Source of the DNA: Brevundimonas terrae
GTDB lineage: Bacteria; Pseudomonadota; Alphaproteobacteria; Caulobacterales; Caulobacteraceae
Assembly: GCF_011761985.1 (NCBI RefSeq)
Contig: NZ_JAASQT010000002.1
Location: forward strand, 310,001 to 374,000
Direction of reading: 5' to 3'
Length of the DNA stretch: 64,000 nt
Positions 52,008 through 60,748 of the stretch are shown in pieces. Made by a program: the position numbers and the translations under genes. Each line of letters begins with the position of its first letter. The first letter of the stretch is position 1. Below the pieces are notes generated by a model. It saw only the letters and a program-made list of their open reading frames with translations. It was not told the origin of the DNA and did no database searches.

Positions 52008-53483
52008 TTACGCGGCCACCACTCCGTTCTTGATATAGGCCCGATCAGCCCAGCAGGCATGCGTGCCGCTGGAGATTTTGTGCGGCAAGGCAATGCGGCA
52101 CACAGGGCCTTCTTCGAACTTCTTGCAGTCCACCAGAATGCATTCGGACGTGCCCGCATGCTCGTCGATGATGAAGCTGATCAGATAGCCGTCATCTTCG
52201 TCGGTGGCATTGATGCGCGGCACGAACGGGCTTTCGCTGGCATAGCGACCCTCGGGCAGGGTGACCGACCAGCTTTCGCCGGTTTCCAGATCGTGCTTCA
52301 CAAAGCCGTTGAACAGGAACCAGCCCGGCTTGGTCGTGGTCGAGTAGCAATAGCGGTTCTTGCGGCCCGCATAGCGGTTATTGATGACGCCGAACTCCAG
52401 CACGCGGTCGTCCAGATGGCCCTCGGTCGTCTCGCCCGTCTTCAGGTTGAAACGCCAGCGGTGCAGTTTGGACTTGAAGCTGTGCTCGTCCAGATAGGCC
52501 ATCATGCGGTCCATACCCTTGGGAGCATCGACCAGAGGCTCGGGCATCGGGACTTCCTGGAAATAGCCGTCCATGACGATCTCGTCGCCTTCCTCATAGG
52601 CATTGAGGAAGTGCAGTACATAGGTCGGGGCTGCCTCGAACCAGCGGATATCGGCCTCGGTGCCATAGCGCGGAATCACGGCAAAGCGTGACGGCAGGTC
52701 GTGCATGCGGGCGGCGTGATAACCCTTGGCCAGTAGGTCTGTATCCCAGAACAGCGGGAAGTCGTTCAGGATCGAATAGTTTTCGCTGAACGCCATGTCG
52801 TGCGGCAGGCGCGGACCGGATAGCGGCACAGGGGTGTAGTGGACCTGCTTGCCGTCCTTGTCGATCACGCCGTAATGCATATAGGGCGCGTGCTTGGAAT
52901 AGTTGAAGAACAGCATCTCGCCGGTGCGTTCATCGGTCTTGGGGTGGGCCGATACACCATCCAGCGGAACCCACGGCGCGACGCCGATCTGTTCCATGGT
53001 TTCGGGGTCCAGCATGTAGGCTTCGCCACACTGGTAGAAGGTCGAGACGGCCTTGCCGTTGTGGATCACCACGTCGGTCGAGGAGGAATCCTTCAGGCCT
53101 TCATGCGCGCCAAAACCGGGGCGCTTGGATACACCCGGACCATCCTGAATGCCGCCCCACAGCGAACCTTCGGCGATCTGCTCGGCCACAAAGCCGCGCG
53201 TACGGATAAAGCGGTTACGATAGTCGGCCTTGCCGTCCTTGATATCGATCTGGTGCAGCATGCCGTCGCCATCAAACGGGTGATAGCGGCCCAGCGGCTG
53301 ATGGAGGGGGTTTTCCGTGTTTCGCAGATAAACCCCGTCGATATCGGTGGGGATGGCCCCTTCGATCACGTCCAGATCAAGGGCCGTAACCTCTTCCCAC
53401 TGCGGGGTCCATGCCCCCGTCATATACGGATGGTTGGTAGCGCCCAGTGACGTTTTAACAGGCTCAAGACGTTCGAGTTTCAT
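52008..53483 (-). CDS. Carotenoid oxygenase family protein
   Basis: A 491-residue non-haem iron dioxygenase that splits a double bond in carotenoids, apocarotenoids or stilbenes. The four histidine iron ligands are recognisable: SAHPKTDERTGEM, LPHDMAFSENY, LHFLNAYEEGDEI and the C-terminal SGTHACWADR. YHPFDGDGMLH and YLRNTENP are also typical. The substrate cannot be read. Codon 1 is ATG 53483; a GTG lies directly before. A regulator of HxlR type begins upstream on the same strand. Confidence 0.93.
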   Translation of the reverse strand: MKLERLEPVKTSLGATNHPYMTGAWTPQWEEVTALDLDVIEGAIPTDIDGVYLRNTENPLHQPLGRYHPFDGDGMLHQIDIKDGKADYRNRFIRTRGFVAEQIAEGSLWGGIQDGPGVSKRPGFGAHEGLKDSSSTDVVIHNGKAVSTFYQCGEAYMLDPETMEQIGVAPWVPLDGVSAHPKTDERTGEMLFFNYSKHAPYMHYGVIDKDGKQVHYTPVPLSGPRLPHDMAFSENYSILNDFPLFWDTDLLAKGYHAARMHDLPSRFAVIPRYGTEADIRWFEAAPTYVLHFLNAYEEGDEIVMDGYFQEVPMPEPLVDAPKGMDRMMAYLDEHSFKSKLHRWRFNLKTGETTEGHLDDRVLEFGVINNRYAGRKNRYCYSTTTKPGWFLFNGFVKHDLETGESWSVTLPEGRYASESPFVPRINATDEDDGYLISFIIDEHAGTSECILVDCKKFEEGPVCRIALPHKISSGTHACWADRAYIKNGVVAA

Positions 53484-53537
53484 CACAGCCCCATTGGTTG
53501 ATGAGGCAGCGTAACCTTGTTAGTTTCGTTATACAAG

Positions 53538-54491
53538 TTACTGGGGCGTGGCGTGCAATCCGCTAAGGCTTTCGCGGCTGACGACTTTTTTGCAATGAGC
53601 GCAGACGATACGTGCGTGCAGGGGCTGACCACAGTTGTGCATCAGGATTTCCGGTGGCCCTTCAGGGCCGGAGAGCCATTTTTGTCCCCATTCGACAAGG
53701 GTGACGACCAGCGGAAAGAGGTCGAGCCCTTTTTGCGTCAGCCGGTATTCCATACGCACGGGCTGGGTCTGGTAGGGGCGCTGTTCAAAAACCCCTAAGG
53801 TCACAAGGCGGGCCAGACGTTCGGAAAGGATATTGGTCGCAATCCCCATTTTCTGCTGGAACTCGCCAAATCGGTGGCAGCCGTTAAAGGCCGCTGCGAT
53901 TGTGTGCGCGACCCAGCGGTCGCCGAGAACCTCGATCGTGCGCTCGAGCTTGGCTTCGGTATTGTTGCGGACTTCGACGGTAGAGCGGCGTTGGGCGCGC
54001 GCCTTTGGGGCAGGGTCAAAGCCGGCCCCCGGACCGAGGAGGGCGTTAACATCGCGAGCCAGAACTTCGGTGTCGCAATGGCTGCATCGGCATTGCGGAA
54101 CCAGCTGGTGGCCACAGTTATGCGTCAGGTTGTGGGCGCGTAGCTTGGGATCGTGATGCCACAATCCTTCCCAGCGCAAGATCATCAGCGCCGTGTTGAA
54201 AAGGTCTTCGCCGCGATCGGTCAGGCGGTATTCGTCGCGGGGCGGACGTTCAAGATAACGATGACGGGCCAAAACCCCGCCATTTTCCAGACGGCGAAGG
54301 CGCTCGGTCAGCAGGCTGCGGGCAATACCTATGCGTGACTGGAAGTCCTCGAAGCGGGTGACGCCGACAAAGGCCTGACTGCAGATCATCAAAGCCCAGC
54401 GATCCCCAAGCAGATTAAGAGCCCGACTGGCCGAACTGGCAGTGGTCTGTTTCAGATCGTCTTTTACGGGGGCCTTTGGTGTCACGCTCAT
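53538..54491 (-). CDS. Tandem HxlR-type transcriptional regulator
   Basis: A 317-residue protein made of two HxlR winged-helix domains in one chain, where family members usually have one of about 110-130 residues. Repeat 1 (about 20-150) has LLGDRWALMI, IARSLLTERLRRLENGGVL, EYRLTDRGEDL and a tail HNCGHQLVPQCRCSHC. Repeat 2 (about 175-310) has VLGDRWVAHT, IATNILSERLARLVTLGV, EYRLTQKGLDL and HNCGQPLHARIVCAHC. Each tail has CxG...CxxC, a possible zinc or redox site. ATG 54491 (MSVTPKAP) follows GAGGG. It lies 54 bp upstream of the carotenoid oxygenase gene and probably controls it. Confidence 0.9.
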   Translation of the reverse strand: MSVTPKAPVKDDLKQTTASSASRALNLLGDRWALMICSQAFVGVTRFEDFQSRIGIARSLLTERLRRLENGGVLARHRYLERPPRDEYRLTDRGEDLFNTALMILRWEGLWHHDPKLRAHNLTHNCGHQLVPQCRCSHCDTEVLARDVNALLGPGAGFDPAPKARAQRRSTVEVRNNTEAKLERTIEVLGDRWVAHTIAAAFNGCHRFGEFQQKMGIATNILSERLARLVTLGVFEQRPYQTQPVRMEYRLTQKGLDLFPLVVTLVEWGQKWLSGPEGPPEILMHNCGQPLHARIVCAHCKKVVSRESLSGLHATPQ

Positions 54492-54657
54492 TGGCGGACC
54501 CTCACGATGCGGATGGGCTGTGTCAATCGTCATATGTAACCGTACGGGCGCGTATGCTTGACGAGGCATGGCCTGACGCAGGGATTTATCCGATCCTTTG
54601 TAGGCAGAGGGCGACAGTGGCGGCTATGCTGGCCCTGTATTCAGGGAGCGGCCGGTT

Positions 54658-56313
54658 ATGAAGCGTGTAATCTCGGGAACGGTGGCGTCGCTGGCCTTGC
54701 TGATGGTGGCAGGGTGTGCGGCGACGCAGGGCACATGGGATTTCTTTCGCGGGCATATCGGGGCTTCGTCCGATGTGCTGGCCGGTTGGACGCCGTCGGA
54801 TGATGCGATGGAACGCGGGGCGATGCAGTTCGCGTTTGGCGACTATGGCGGCCTGAACTCCGACGCCATGGATACGGTGGCTGTGCCGTGGAAGCTGACG
54901 GCGGCGGCACTGGTGCTGCATCAATCACCTGACGACATTTCACCGGACGCGCTGAAACGGATTATGCGCGACTATGGCTTCTTCTATCCCGAGCGGATCG
55001 AGAACTGGCCGCAGGGCGCACCAACACCGCCCATGCCCGAAGTGGCGATGGGCCTGATACTGGGCACAGGCACGCGCTCGATCCCTCATATCGAGGTGCA
55101 GATTGCGGGCATTGGCTGTGCGGCCTGTCACTCGGCACCGGTGTATGATGCGCAGGGTAAACCCCAACCGGAGCGGATATGGATGGGGGCACCCAATCCG
55201 TCGCTGGACATGGATCGCTATACGCAGGGCATCTATGACGGCATGGCCTCGGGCATGCAGGACAAGGCGCGGCTGATGGCGGCGGTGCGGACCCTGTACC
55301 CGCAGATGACGGCCCGCGAGGAAAAGACGCTGCGGGACTTTGTCTTGCCGCGTGTGGAAGAGCGGCTGGCAGCGATTGCGGCAACGGGTGGCAGGCCGCT
55401 GCCCTATACCAATGGCCATGCGGGCGTTTCCAACGGTCTGGCGGCGCTGAAGCTCCAGCACGGACTGTTGGAGGGGGACGCCGGTGCCTATGAGCGCGAG
55501 CGGGGGCTGACCTCTATTCCGCACCTGTCGGACCGGATGTGGCGCAGCATGTTGCTGTGGGACGGTGTCTATGCGCCCGCCAATGCCAGCGAACGCCAGC
55601 GCGAAATGCGGGCCGAGGATTTGACCGAGGCGCACAAGGCGGACCTTGCGGCGATTGCGGCCTATTTCACTGTGCCGACCATGGCCATGACGGGCGAGGG
55701 CGCTGTGCGGGCTATTCCGACGGTGCGCGAGACGTTTGGCTTTGTGGGGACCGTGCGACCGCAAGCCTTCCCCGGTCAGGTGGATAGGGTGCGGGCAGAG
55801 CGCGGGGCGCGGCTGTTCGCCCAAAACTGTTCGACCTGTCACGGCACCTATCAGGAGACAGCGGCGGGGCCGCGTCTGAACAGCTTCCCCAACAAGCTGA
55901 GCAATGTCGGCACGGACCCTGTGCGGGCCGAACTGGCCGATGATGTTCTGGCCGCCAAGATCAATGCCAGCCCGATGCGCCGTTATATCCGTGCCGAGCA
56001 TACGGGGCGTTATGCGCCGCCGCCTCTGACCGGCATCTGGCAGAGCGCGCCCTATCTGCATAATGGCTCGGTGCCGTCACTGGCGGCTCTGCTGGGGCTG
56101 GAGGAACGGCCACAGACCTTTAGCGTCGGCGGTCATGCGATGGATCTGGACAAGGTCGGCGTGGCCTATCCTGCGGGCTATCAGCCCTATAGCCGACCGT
56201 CACAGGTGGATACGCGACAGCGCGGCATGGGCAATGGCGGCCATACCCGCATGTTTGCCGATCTTGGCGACGAGGATAAGCGTGATCTGCTAGAGTATTT
56301 GAAGCGACTCTAG
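54658..56313 (+). CDS. Dihaem cytochrome c lipoprotein (RoxA/MauG-like)
   Basis: A 551-residue lipoprotein (lipobox VAGC at about residue 21) with two haem c sites: C154-AAC-H158 and C391-STC-H395. The C-terminal part has APPPLTGIWQSAPYLHNGSVPSL, a stretch shared with rubber oxygenase RoxA and related dihaem peroxidase-like proteins. RoxA enzymes split polyisoprene oxidatively, but MauG-type enzymes do other oxidations, so the substrate is open. It is divergent from the HxlR/carotenoid oxygenase pair, which suggests a shared oxidative cleavage role (inference). No cytochrome partner gene is nearby. Confidence 0.82.
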   Translation: MKRVISGTVASLALLMVAGCAATQGTWDFFRGHIGASSDVLAGWTPSDDAMERGAMQFAFGDYGGLNSDAMDTVAVPWKLTAAALVLHQSPDDISPDALKRIMRDYGFFYPERIENWPQGAPTPPMPEVAMGLILGTGTRSIPHIEVQIAGIGCAACHSAPVYDAQGKPQPERIWMGAPNPSLDMDRYTQGIYDGMASGMQDKARLMAAVRTLYPQMTAREEKTLRDFVLPRVEERLAAIAATGGRPLPYTNGHAGVSNGLAALKLQHGLLEGDAGAYERERGLTSIPHLSDRMWRSMLLWDGVYAPANASERQREMRAEDLTEAHKADLAAIAAYFTVPTMAMTGEGAVRAIPTVRETFGFVGTVRPQAFPGQVDRVRAERGARLFAQNCSTCHGTYQETAAGPRLNSFPNKLSNVGTDPVRAELADDVLAAKINASPMRRYIRAEHTGRYAPPPLTGIWQSAPYLHNGSVPSLAALLGLEERPQTFSVGGHAMDLDKVGVAYPAGYQPYSRPSQVDTRQRGMGNGGHTRMFADLGDEDKRDLLEYLKRL

Positions 56314-56368
56314 ACGGGTGGCGAGGCGTGTCTGTGACGACAGGATGCGCTGATGTGTCTTTACGTCG

Positions 56369-57568
56369 TCACAGAGGCATAGCCATGAACGAGTTGACCG
56401 AACTTAACGAGTTCCCCGAACGCATTGAATATGCCGATCTGGACGATGAAGATTTGGTTGAGAGCATCGAGCAAATCCAGAACCTGATGCAGGCCAGTCG
56501 TAAGGGCGGTGACGACACTTTCGCCAATGGACTGCAAATCTCGGTCGACCGTATGGCCAAGGAACTGGCCGGTCGAAAAGAACGTAGCGCCGACTGAGGC
56601 ACGATCAGTTCATCGACGGGCAGGCGGGCGGGTGGGGGCAGTTTTCCCGCGTCCACCATGCCTGCCCGCAGGACTGTGACCACACGCTGATTTGGGGGCA
56701 GGTTCAGGCGGCGGGCCATTTCGGACGCGGCGGTTTCATCATCGCCCAGAATGGTCAGGGGCGCGGCGACAAGGCCCAGTGCCGTCAGTTCCAGCCACAG
56801 GCGGTGCCAGTCGCGGCCTGTCTGAAACGGGGCAGTGTCGCGGTCCTGAACAAAGGCCACCAGCACGGCAGCAGAGTTGGTGACGGCGGCTTCTCCGGTC
56901 AGGGGAGCGGCCAGTTGCAGCCTGTCCAGTATCTCGAACATGGGCTGGCCCATGACAACGCCGGCAGCGACGGCTAGCGGAGCGGACATTTCCATCGCCC
57001 GCGCGTTCAGTCCGTCACGGCTCCAGTTCGGATCAGCCTTGGTCAGCCGCATCCATGACGTCAGTTCGCGACGATAGGGGCGGTTGCGGAAGAAACGCAT
57101 GGTCGCCTGATTGGTCAGGCGGGCAATGTCCTTGATGGCGGCGTCATCGCCAATCAGGCGCACGCCTGGGTGCTGTGACAGGCTTTGCACGGCGTTGCGG
57201 GCGGCATCTTTTTGGCGGGTGTCAAACTTGCCGCGATAGGTGCGCCGTTTGGTCAGGAACGGGGTGAGGGGATCGGGCGCGCAGATGCCTTTTTCGACCA
57301 GTCTGGCGACCTCGCCGTTTTCGGCGGGGGCGGCAGTCAGTTGAATGCCGTGTGCGCTGGCGGCGATGATCATGCCTTCAAAGGCCGCGCCGTGGCTGGC
57401 GGCAGCATCGCGGCCGGTCGGATCGCCAACAGGCAGATGGCGATCGGGTGCAGCGATCAGGGCGATGGTGGCATCATCCACCAGACGCCAGCGGGTCGGC
57501 TGGATGTTGTGGACATTGGGCGACAGGCAGGCATCGGCCACCAGAGCGCGGAACAGGTCGGGTGTCAT
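56369..57568 (-). CDS. Acg-type nitroreductase-family protein with antisense-overlap tail
   Basis: A nitroreductase-fold protein of the Acg branch: N-terminal ACLSPNVHNIQPTRWRL contains the FMN-phosphate Ser/Arg positions, and NQRVVTVLRAG and PPPARLPVDELIV form the end of the normal domain near residue 320. The frame then runs on 77 codons through Ser/Arg-rich sequence that is antisense to the plus-strand ORF at 56385-56597. So the usual stop seems lost, or the real end is disturbed. It overlaps the upstream GNAT gene by 4 bp and is the last gene of a five-gene operon. Likely FMN binding; substrate unknown. Confidence 0.8.
   Translation of the reverse strand: MTPDLFRALVADACLSPNVHNIQPTRWRLVDDATIALIAAPDRHLPVGDPTGRDAAASHGAAFEGMIIAASAHGIQLTAAPAENGEVARLVEKGICAPDPLTPFLTKRRTYRGKFDTRQKDAARNAVQSLSQHPGVRLIGDDAAIKDIARLTNQATMRFFRNRPYRRELTSWMRLTKADPNWSRDGLNARAMEMSAPLAVAAGVVMGQPMFEILDRLQLAAPLTGEAAVTNSAAVLVAFVQDRDTAPFQTGRDWHRLWLELTALGLVAAPLTILGDDETAASEMARRLNLPPNQRVVTVLRAGMVDAGKLPPPARLPVDELIVPQSALRSFRPASSLAIRSTEICSPLAKVSSPPLRLACIRFWICSMLSTKSSSSRSAYSMRSGNSLSSVNSFMAMPL
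56385..56597 (+). CDS. Small acidic protein of unknown function
   Basis: A 70-residue ORF beginning MNELTELNEFPERIEY..., rich in Glu/Asp with one helical stretch (DLVESIEQIQNLMQ) and a basic end (GRKERSAD). AGAGGCATAGCC stands before the ATG. It looks like a real small soluble protein rather than a shadow: its composition is ordinary, while the opposite-strand tail is Ser/Arg-rich. It follows the dihaem cytochrome gene by 72 bp on the same strand. No family recognised. Confidence 0.6.
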   Translation: MNELTELNEFPERIEYADLDDEDLVESIEQIQNLMQASRKGGDDTFANGLQISVDRMAKELAGRKERSAD

Positions 57569-58677
57569 GCCAGCGCCTTTCGGAACAGGTAGGTTCGGTG
57601 CAGAACCTGCGCGTTCAGGCGTTTAAGCTGGGCAAGGCTGGCCCCGTTCACATCGGCGATCCATGTGCCGCCACAGGACTGGTATCCGCCTTTTTTAAGG
57701 GCACCGAGAACGCGGTGAAGCAGGGCGGCATTGACCCCCTTGCCCTGATGTTCTGGCATGACCGAATAGAGGATAATCACGGCGCGTTTGGGGGCAAACA
57801 GCCCGCGCAGCCAAGACCAGATCATCCGCAATCCGTATCGCGCACCGGCATGTTTCACGAACGGGTTAAGGTCTGGAATACAGATCACTACGCCTGCTGG
57901 TTCACCTTTATAATGCAGTATGGCCGACAGGTTCGGGTCCATCACCCACATCATTTCACCGGCCTGAAACTGGAACTCTTCGGCGGTCAGCGGCACGAAC
58001 ATCGGGTTGGTGTCGAACCCGCCATTCAGGCACAGGCGGCCTTCCTCCATGCGCTCCTTGAAGTCGCGACGGGTGATGGGGGCAAAGCTCCAGTCCGGTG
58101 AACCAAGGATGGCGCGGGCCCTGTCGGTCAGGGGCTGGTCGTCCGGCACGGTTTGCGGGTTGAACTGCCACGTCGCCATCGGAAACTCGCGGCCATAACC
58201 CAGCCGTTTCAGATGTACGGGTAGCCATTCTGGCGACCACACCATGTCCGTATAGGGGGCGTGTTCGAACCCTTCGGTGACAAGGCCGACCATCTGCATG
58301 GCGGTCAGGTTAAAGGGGCCCATGATCTCGGTATCGCCATGGCGTTTGGCGAAATCCTCGATGGCCGAAAATAGCAGGTCGATGGCCTCGGCATCATCGG
58401 CGGCATCGAAAAAGCCGAAACAGGTCCGCGACCAGCCGTAACGTTCGTTCGATTGCAGATGGCGATGGGCGGTGGCGCGGGCCACGGGCTTTCCATCGCG
58501 TTTGACGACGTAAAACTCCAGCGGGCTGCCTGCCTTCATCAGCGGGTTTTGCGCGGCATCCAGATACTTTCTCAGGTCCGAACGCATGGGCGACACATAG
58601 GGTGTCTCCTTGCCATAGGCGTGAAAAGGCGTGGCGAAGAAGGCGTCGAAATCGCCTTGAACCAGTTCGAGGGCCAT
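57565..58677 (-). CDS. GNAT family protein (YghO-like)
   Basis: A 370-residue protein with an N-terminal domain (PLEFYVVKRDGKPVARATA...GPFNLTAMQMVGLVTEGFE) and a C-terminal GNAT acetyl-CoA region (RAVIILYSVMPEHQGKGVNAALLHRV, where PEHQGKGV is the pyrophosphate loop). The whole resembles E. coli YghO, a double-GNAT protein of unknown role. Acceptor unknown. It overlaps the nitroreductase gene by 4 bp and the membrane-protein gene by 1 bp, so all are co-translated. Confidence 0.82.
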   Translation of the reverse strand: MALELVQGDFDAFFATPFHAYGKETPYVSPMRSDLRKYLDAAQNPLMKAGSPLEFYVVKRDGKPVARATAHRHLQSNERYGWSRTCFGFFDAADDAEAIDLLFSAIEDFAKRHGDTEIMGPFNLTAMQMVGLVTEGFEHAPYTDMVWSPEWLPVHLKRLGYGREFPMATWQFNPQTVPDDQPLTDRARAILGSPDWSFAPITRRDFKERMEEGRLCLNGGFDTNPMFVPLTAEEFQFQAGEMMWVMDPNLSAILHYKGEPAGVVICIPDLNPFVKHAGARYGLRMIWSWLRGLFAPKRAVIILYSVMPEHQGKGVNAALLHRVLGALKKGGYQSCGGTWIADVNGASLAQLKRLNAQVLHRTYLFRKALA

Positions 58678-59873
58678 CAGGCGGCTCCGGTGTTTTGGAC
58701 GATCAGGGCGGCCATTTTCTGGAACAGGGCCATGGCACGCTCGTCTTCGTCGAGCATGGCCGATCCGCCAAGCGCGACAAGGCCGATCTGTAAGGGTTGA
58801 TCGCCGATCAGAATGGCGTGGGTCGAGTTATGGCGCAGCAGAAGGTCGCGCAATTGTTCGCGCGCATCGGCCCGCTCATGCGCGCCCCACAGGCTGGACA
58901 GGTGCATGACGGCGCGGCCTTCAAAGGCTTGCGGCAGAAGGGCGGGATCATAGTCCTTCAGGTCATCGCCCTGAATGAGGATCAGGCCCTCCAGCGGCGT
59001 TACGCGGCTGGCATCATTGATGAAGTGGGGCAGGGTATCCGTGCGGGCATTAGCGAGCGCCTGATCGAACAGGCGGCGCTGCTGGTCATTACCGCCGGAG
59101 CGTAGGCGCAACAGCACCGATAGGGCCAACAGGGCCGCTAAAGTTACCACCAGAACCGAGGCGGCATCCAGCCATGTGTCGGGTCTGTGCAACCACAAAA
59201 GCGCGCCGCTCAGTATCAGGGCCGTGGCAAAGGCCAGCGACAATTCCTTGATGGTGTCCAGCCAGCCCTTGGGTGCGTTGGCCCCTGCGGCGGCGGCATA
59301 GGCCAGTCCCAACATGCCCAGCGCCGATAGGCCAAACGGTGAGCCAATGCCGAAATCGGTGACGGCCAACAGACCGGTGGCCAGCAGGGCGCGACCATAG
59401 GAGTTAAGGGTGGTGTTCTCCATCGGCGACAGGCTGTCACGACGGCGGAACACGATCAGGCCCAGCACCAGCAACAGCGCACAGGGCACATAGATGGCGA
59501 GGCTAAAAGCCTTGTCGATGCCACTGCCGGCCAGAAGCGCGGCGAATATGCCCAGCAGCGTGCCGCCACCGATGGTGATCTTGATCCACAAAGGTGCATG
59601 GCGGCGTAGTAGGATTTCGGCCAGCAACAGCGCGCTTAAAGGCAGGGCGCAGGCCAGTACCAGTGTCAGGGCGCCAAAGACCTCAAATCCTGTGGCCCGT
59701 ACCAGAGCGCGAAACGCGTAGAACAGGCCCGACAGACCAAACACCAGCAACAGCACATTCTGCACGGTCGAGCGACGCGCACGCCGCCACAGCACCAGCG
59801 CAACCGCCAATGCGCCGATGGCACCAAAGCCATCGACCAGCATGCGTGTGGTGTCGGTCAGTGAAAGCTCCAT
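58677..59873 (-). CDS. Multi-TM sensor-like protein with a possible C-terminal GAF-like domain
   Basis: A 398-residue protein. Residues 1-255 contain about eight hydrophobic helices (for example VDGFGAIGALAVALVLW and NVLLLVFGLSGLFYAF). The C-terminal 130 residues are soluble (PLEGLILIQGDDLKD..., ILIGDQPLQIGLVALGGSAML, ALFQKMAALIVQ) with a GAF-like strand/helix order, but no kinase, cyclase or DNA-binding domain follows. The ATG overlaps the stop of the ThiF gene (TAATG). A sensor or scaffold for the operon enzymes is a guess. The frame's earlier start at 59957 would overlap ThiF by 84 bp. Confidence 0.6.
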   Translation of the reverse strand: MELSLTDTTRMLVDGFGAIGALAVALVLWRRARRSTVQNVLLLVFGLSGLFYAFRALVRATGFEVFGALTLVLACALPLSALLLAEILLRRHAPLWIKITIGGGTLLGIFAALLAGSGIDKAFSLAIYVPCALLLVLGLIVFRRRDSLSPMENTTLNSYGRALLATGLLAVTDFGIGSPFGLSALGMLGLAYAAAAGANAPKGWLDTIKELSLAFATALILSGALLWLHRPDTWLDAASVLVVTLAALLALSVLLRLRSGGNDQQRRLFDQALANARTDTLPHFINDASRVTPLEGLILIQGDDLKDYDPALLPQAFEGRAVMHLSSLWGAHERADAREQLRDLLLRHNSTHAILIGDQPLQIGLVALGGSAMLDEDERAMALFQKMAALIVQNTGAA

Positions 59874-60748
59874 TATCCGGCCAGCAGCTTTTGCATCAGA
59901 CGGCGCACCACTATGCCCTTGAGCCAGCCGATTGGCGCGGGCAGCGGGCGTTCGCACTTGGCATCACGCGTATTGATGAACCAGCCGCGATAGTCGGTCT
60001 TGGTTTTGCGTCCCATCAGGATGGCCAGAGCCTCGCCCGCCATCAGGCATCCGGCGGTGGTGACCATGGGGGCGAAGCTCATGCGTTTGCGTTTGCCCGC
60101 AGCCATTTCGGCGGCGGCGGTCAGGTCGATATGGGTGTGGGACGACGAATGGGTCATCACCCATTCCAGCTCTTTCATGAAGCTGTCGGCGGCCTGTTCA
60201 TCGGTGATCGACTTCCAGTCCACCCCCTTGATCGGATAGCCGAGGCGGTCTTCGGGGCGCGGGTCGTTCGGGCGCACCACAATCACCGACGGCAGGGGCG
60301 AGGCATAGGCGTCGATGACGGTTGCGCCGTGCTGTTTGGCCTTGCGGTACAGTTGCGCCGTGGCGGGGATGTCGTCACAGCCATTGATGATGACCGGATA
60401 GTCGCGCGCCAGTTCGTCGAGGCGTTCGGTCCATTCCGCGCCCAGAACCAAAAGGTCCAGATCGGGGTTGATGCGTTTCAGCCCCTCGGCAGTGACCTCG
60501 GCCTTCAGACGGTCCACGGTGTCGGTAAAGGCGAACAACTGGCGGTTCAGGTTGGACACCTCGAACGTATCCAGATCGGCAATGGCGATCTTGCCGACGC
60601 CTGCGCGGACCAGCATCTGCACCGCTACGCCACCCATACCGCCGACACCGGCCACAAAGACCGCGCCGCCTTTGAGGCGTGCCTGCTCGGCCTCGGAAAT
60701 GAAGCCAATATTGCGGGTGGTCATTTCGGAATAGAAGTCTTGGGTCAT
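59873..60748 (-). CDS. ThiF/E1-like adenylyltransferase
   Basis: A 291-residue E1-like enzyme that activates a carboxylate (often the C-terminus of a peptide or ubiquitin-like protein) as an acyl-adenylate. The ATP loop is GVGGMGGVAVQML, and the following DLDTFEVSNLNRQLF has the arginine finger; GCDD is the Mg/ATP aspartate. GCLMAGEALAILMG lies in the last third. No CxxC zinc pair as in MoeB/ThiF proper was seen. No ubiquitin-like or rhodanese gene is adjacent. It overlaps the GNAT-like gene before it (ATGA) and the membrane gene after it. Confidence 0.88.
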   Translation of the reverse strand: MTQDFYSEMTTRNIGFISEAEQARLKGGAVFVAGVGGMGGVAVQMLVRAGVGKIAIADLDTFEVSNLNRQLFAFTDTVDRLKAEVTAEGLKRINPDLDLLVLGAEWTERLDELARDYPVIINGCDDIPATAQLYRKAKQHGATVIDAYASPLPSVIVVRPNDPRPEDRLGYPIKGVDWKSITDEQAADSFMKELEWVMTHSSSHTHIDLTAAAEMAAGKRKRMSFAPMVTTAGCLMAGEALAILMGRKTKTDYRGWFINTRDAKCERPLPAPIGWLKGIVVRRLMQKLLAG

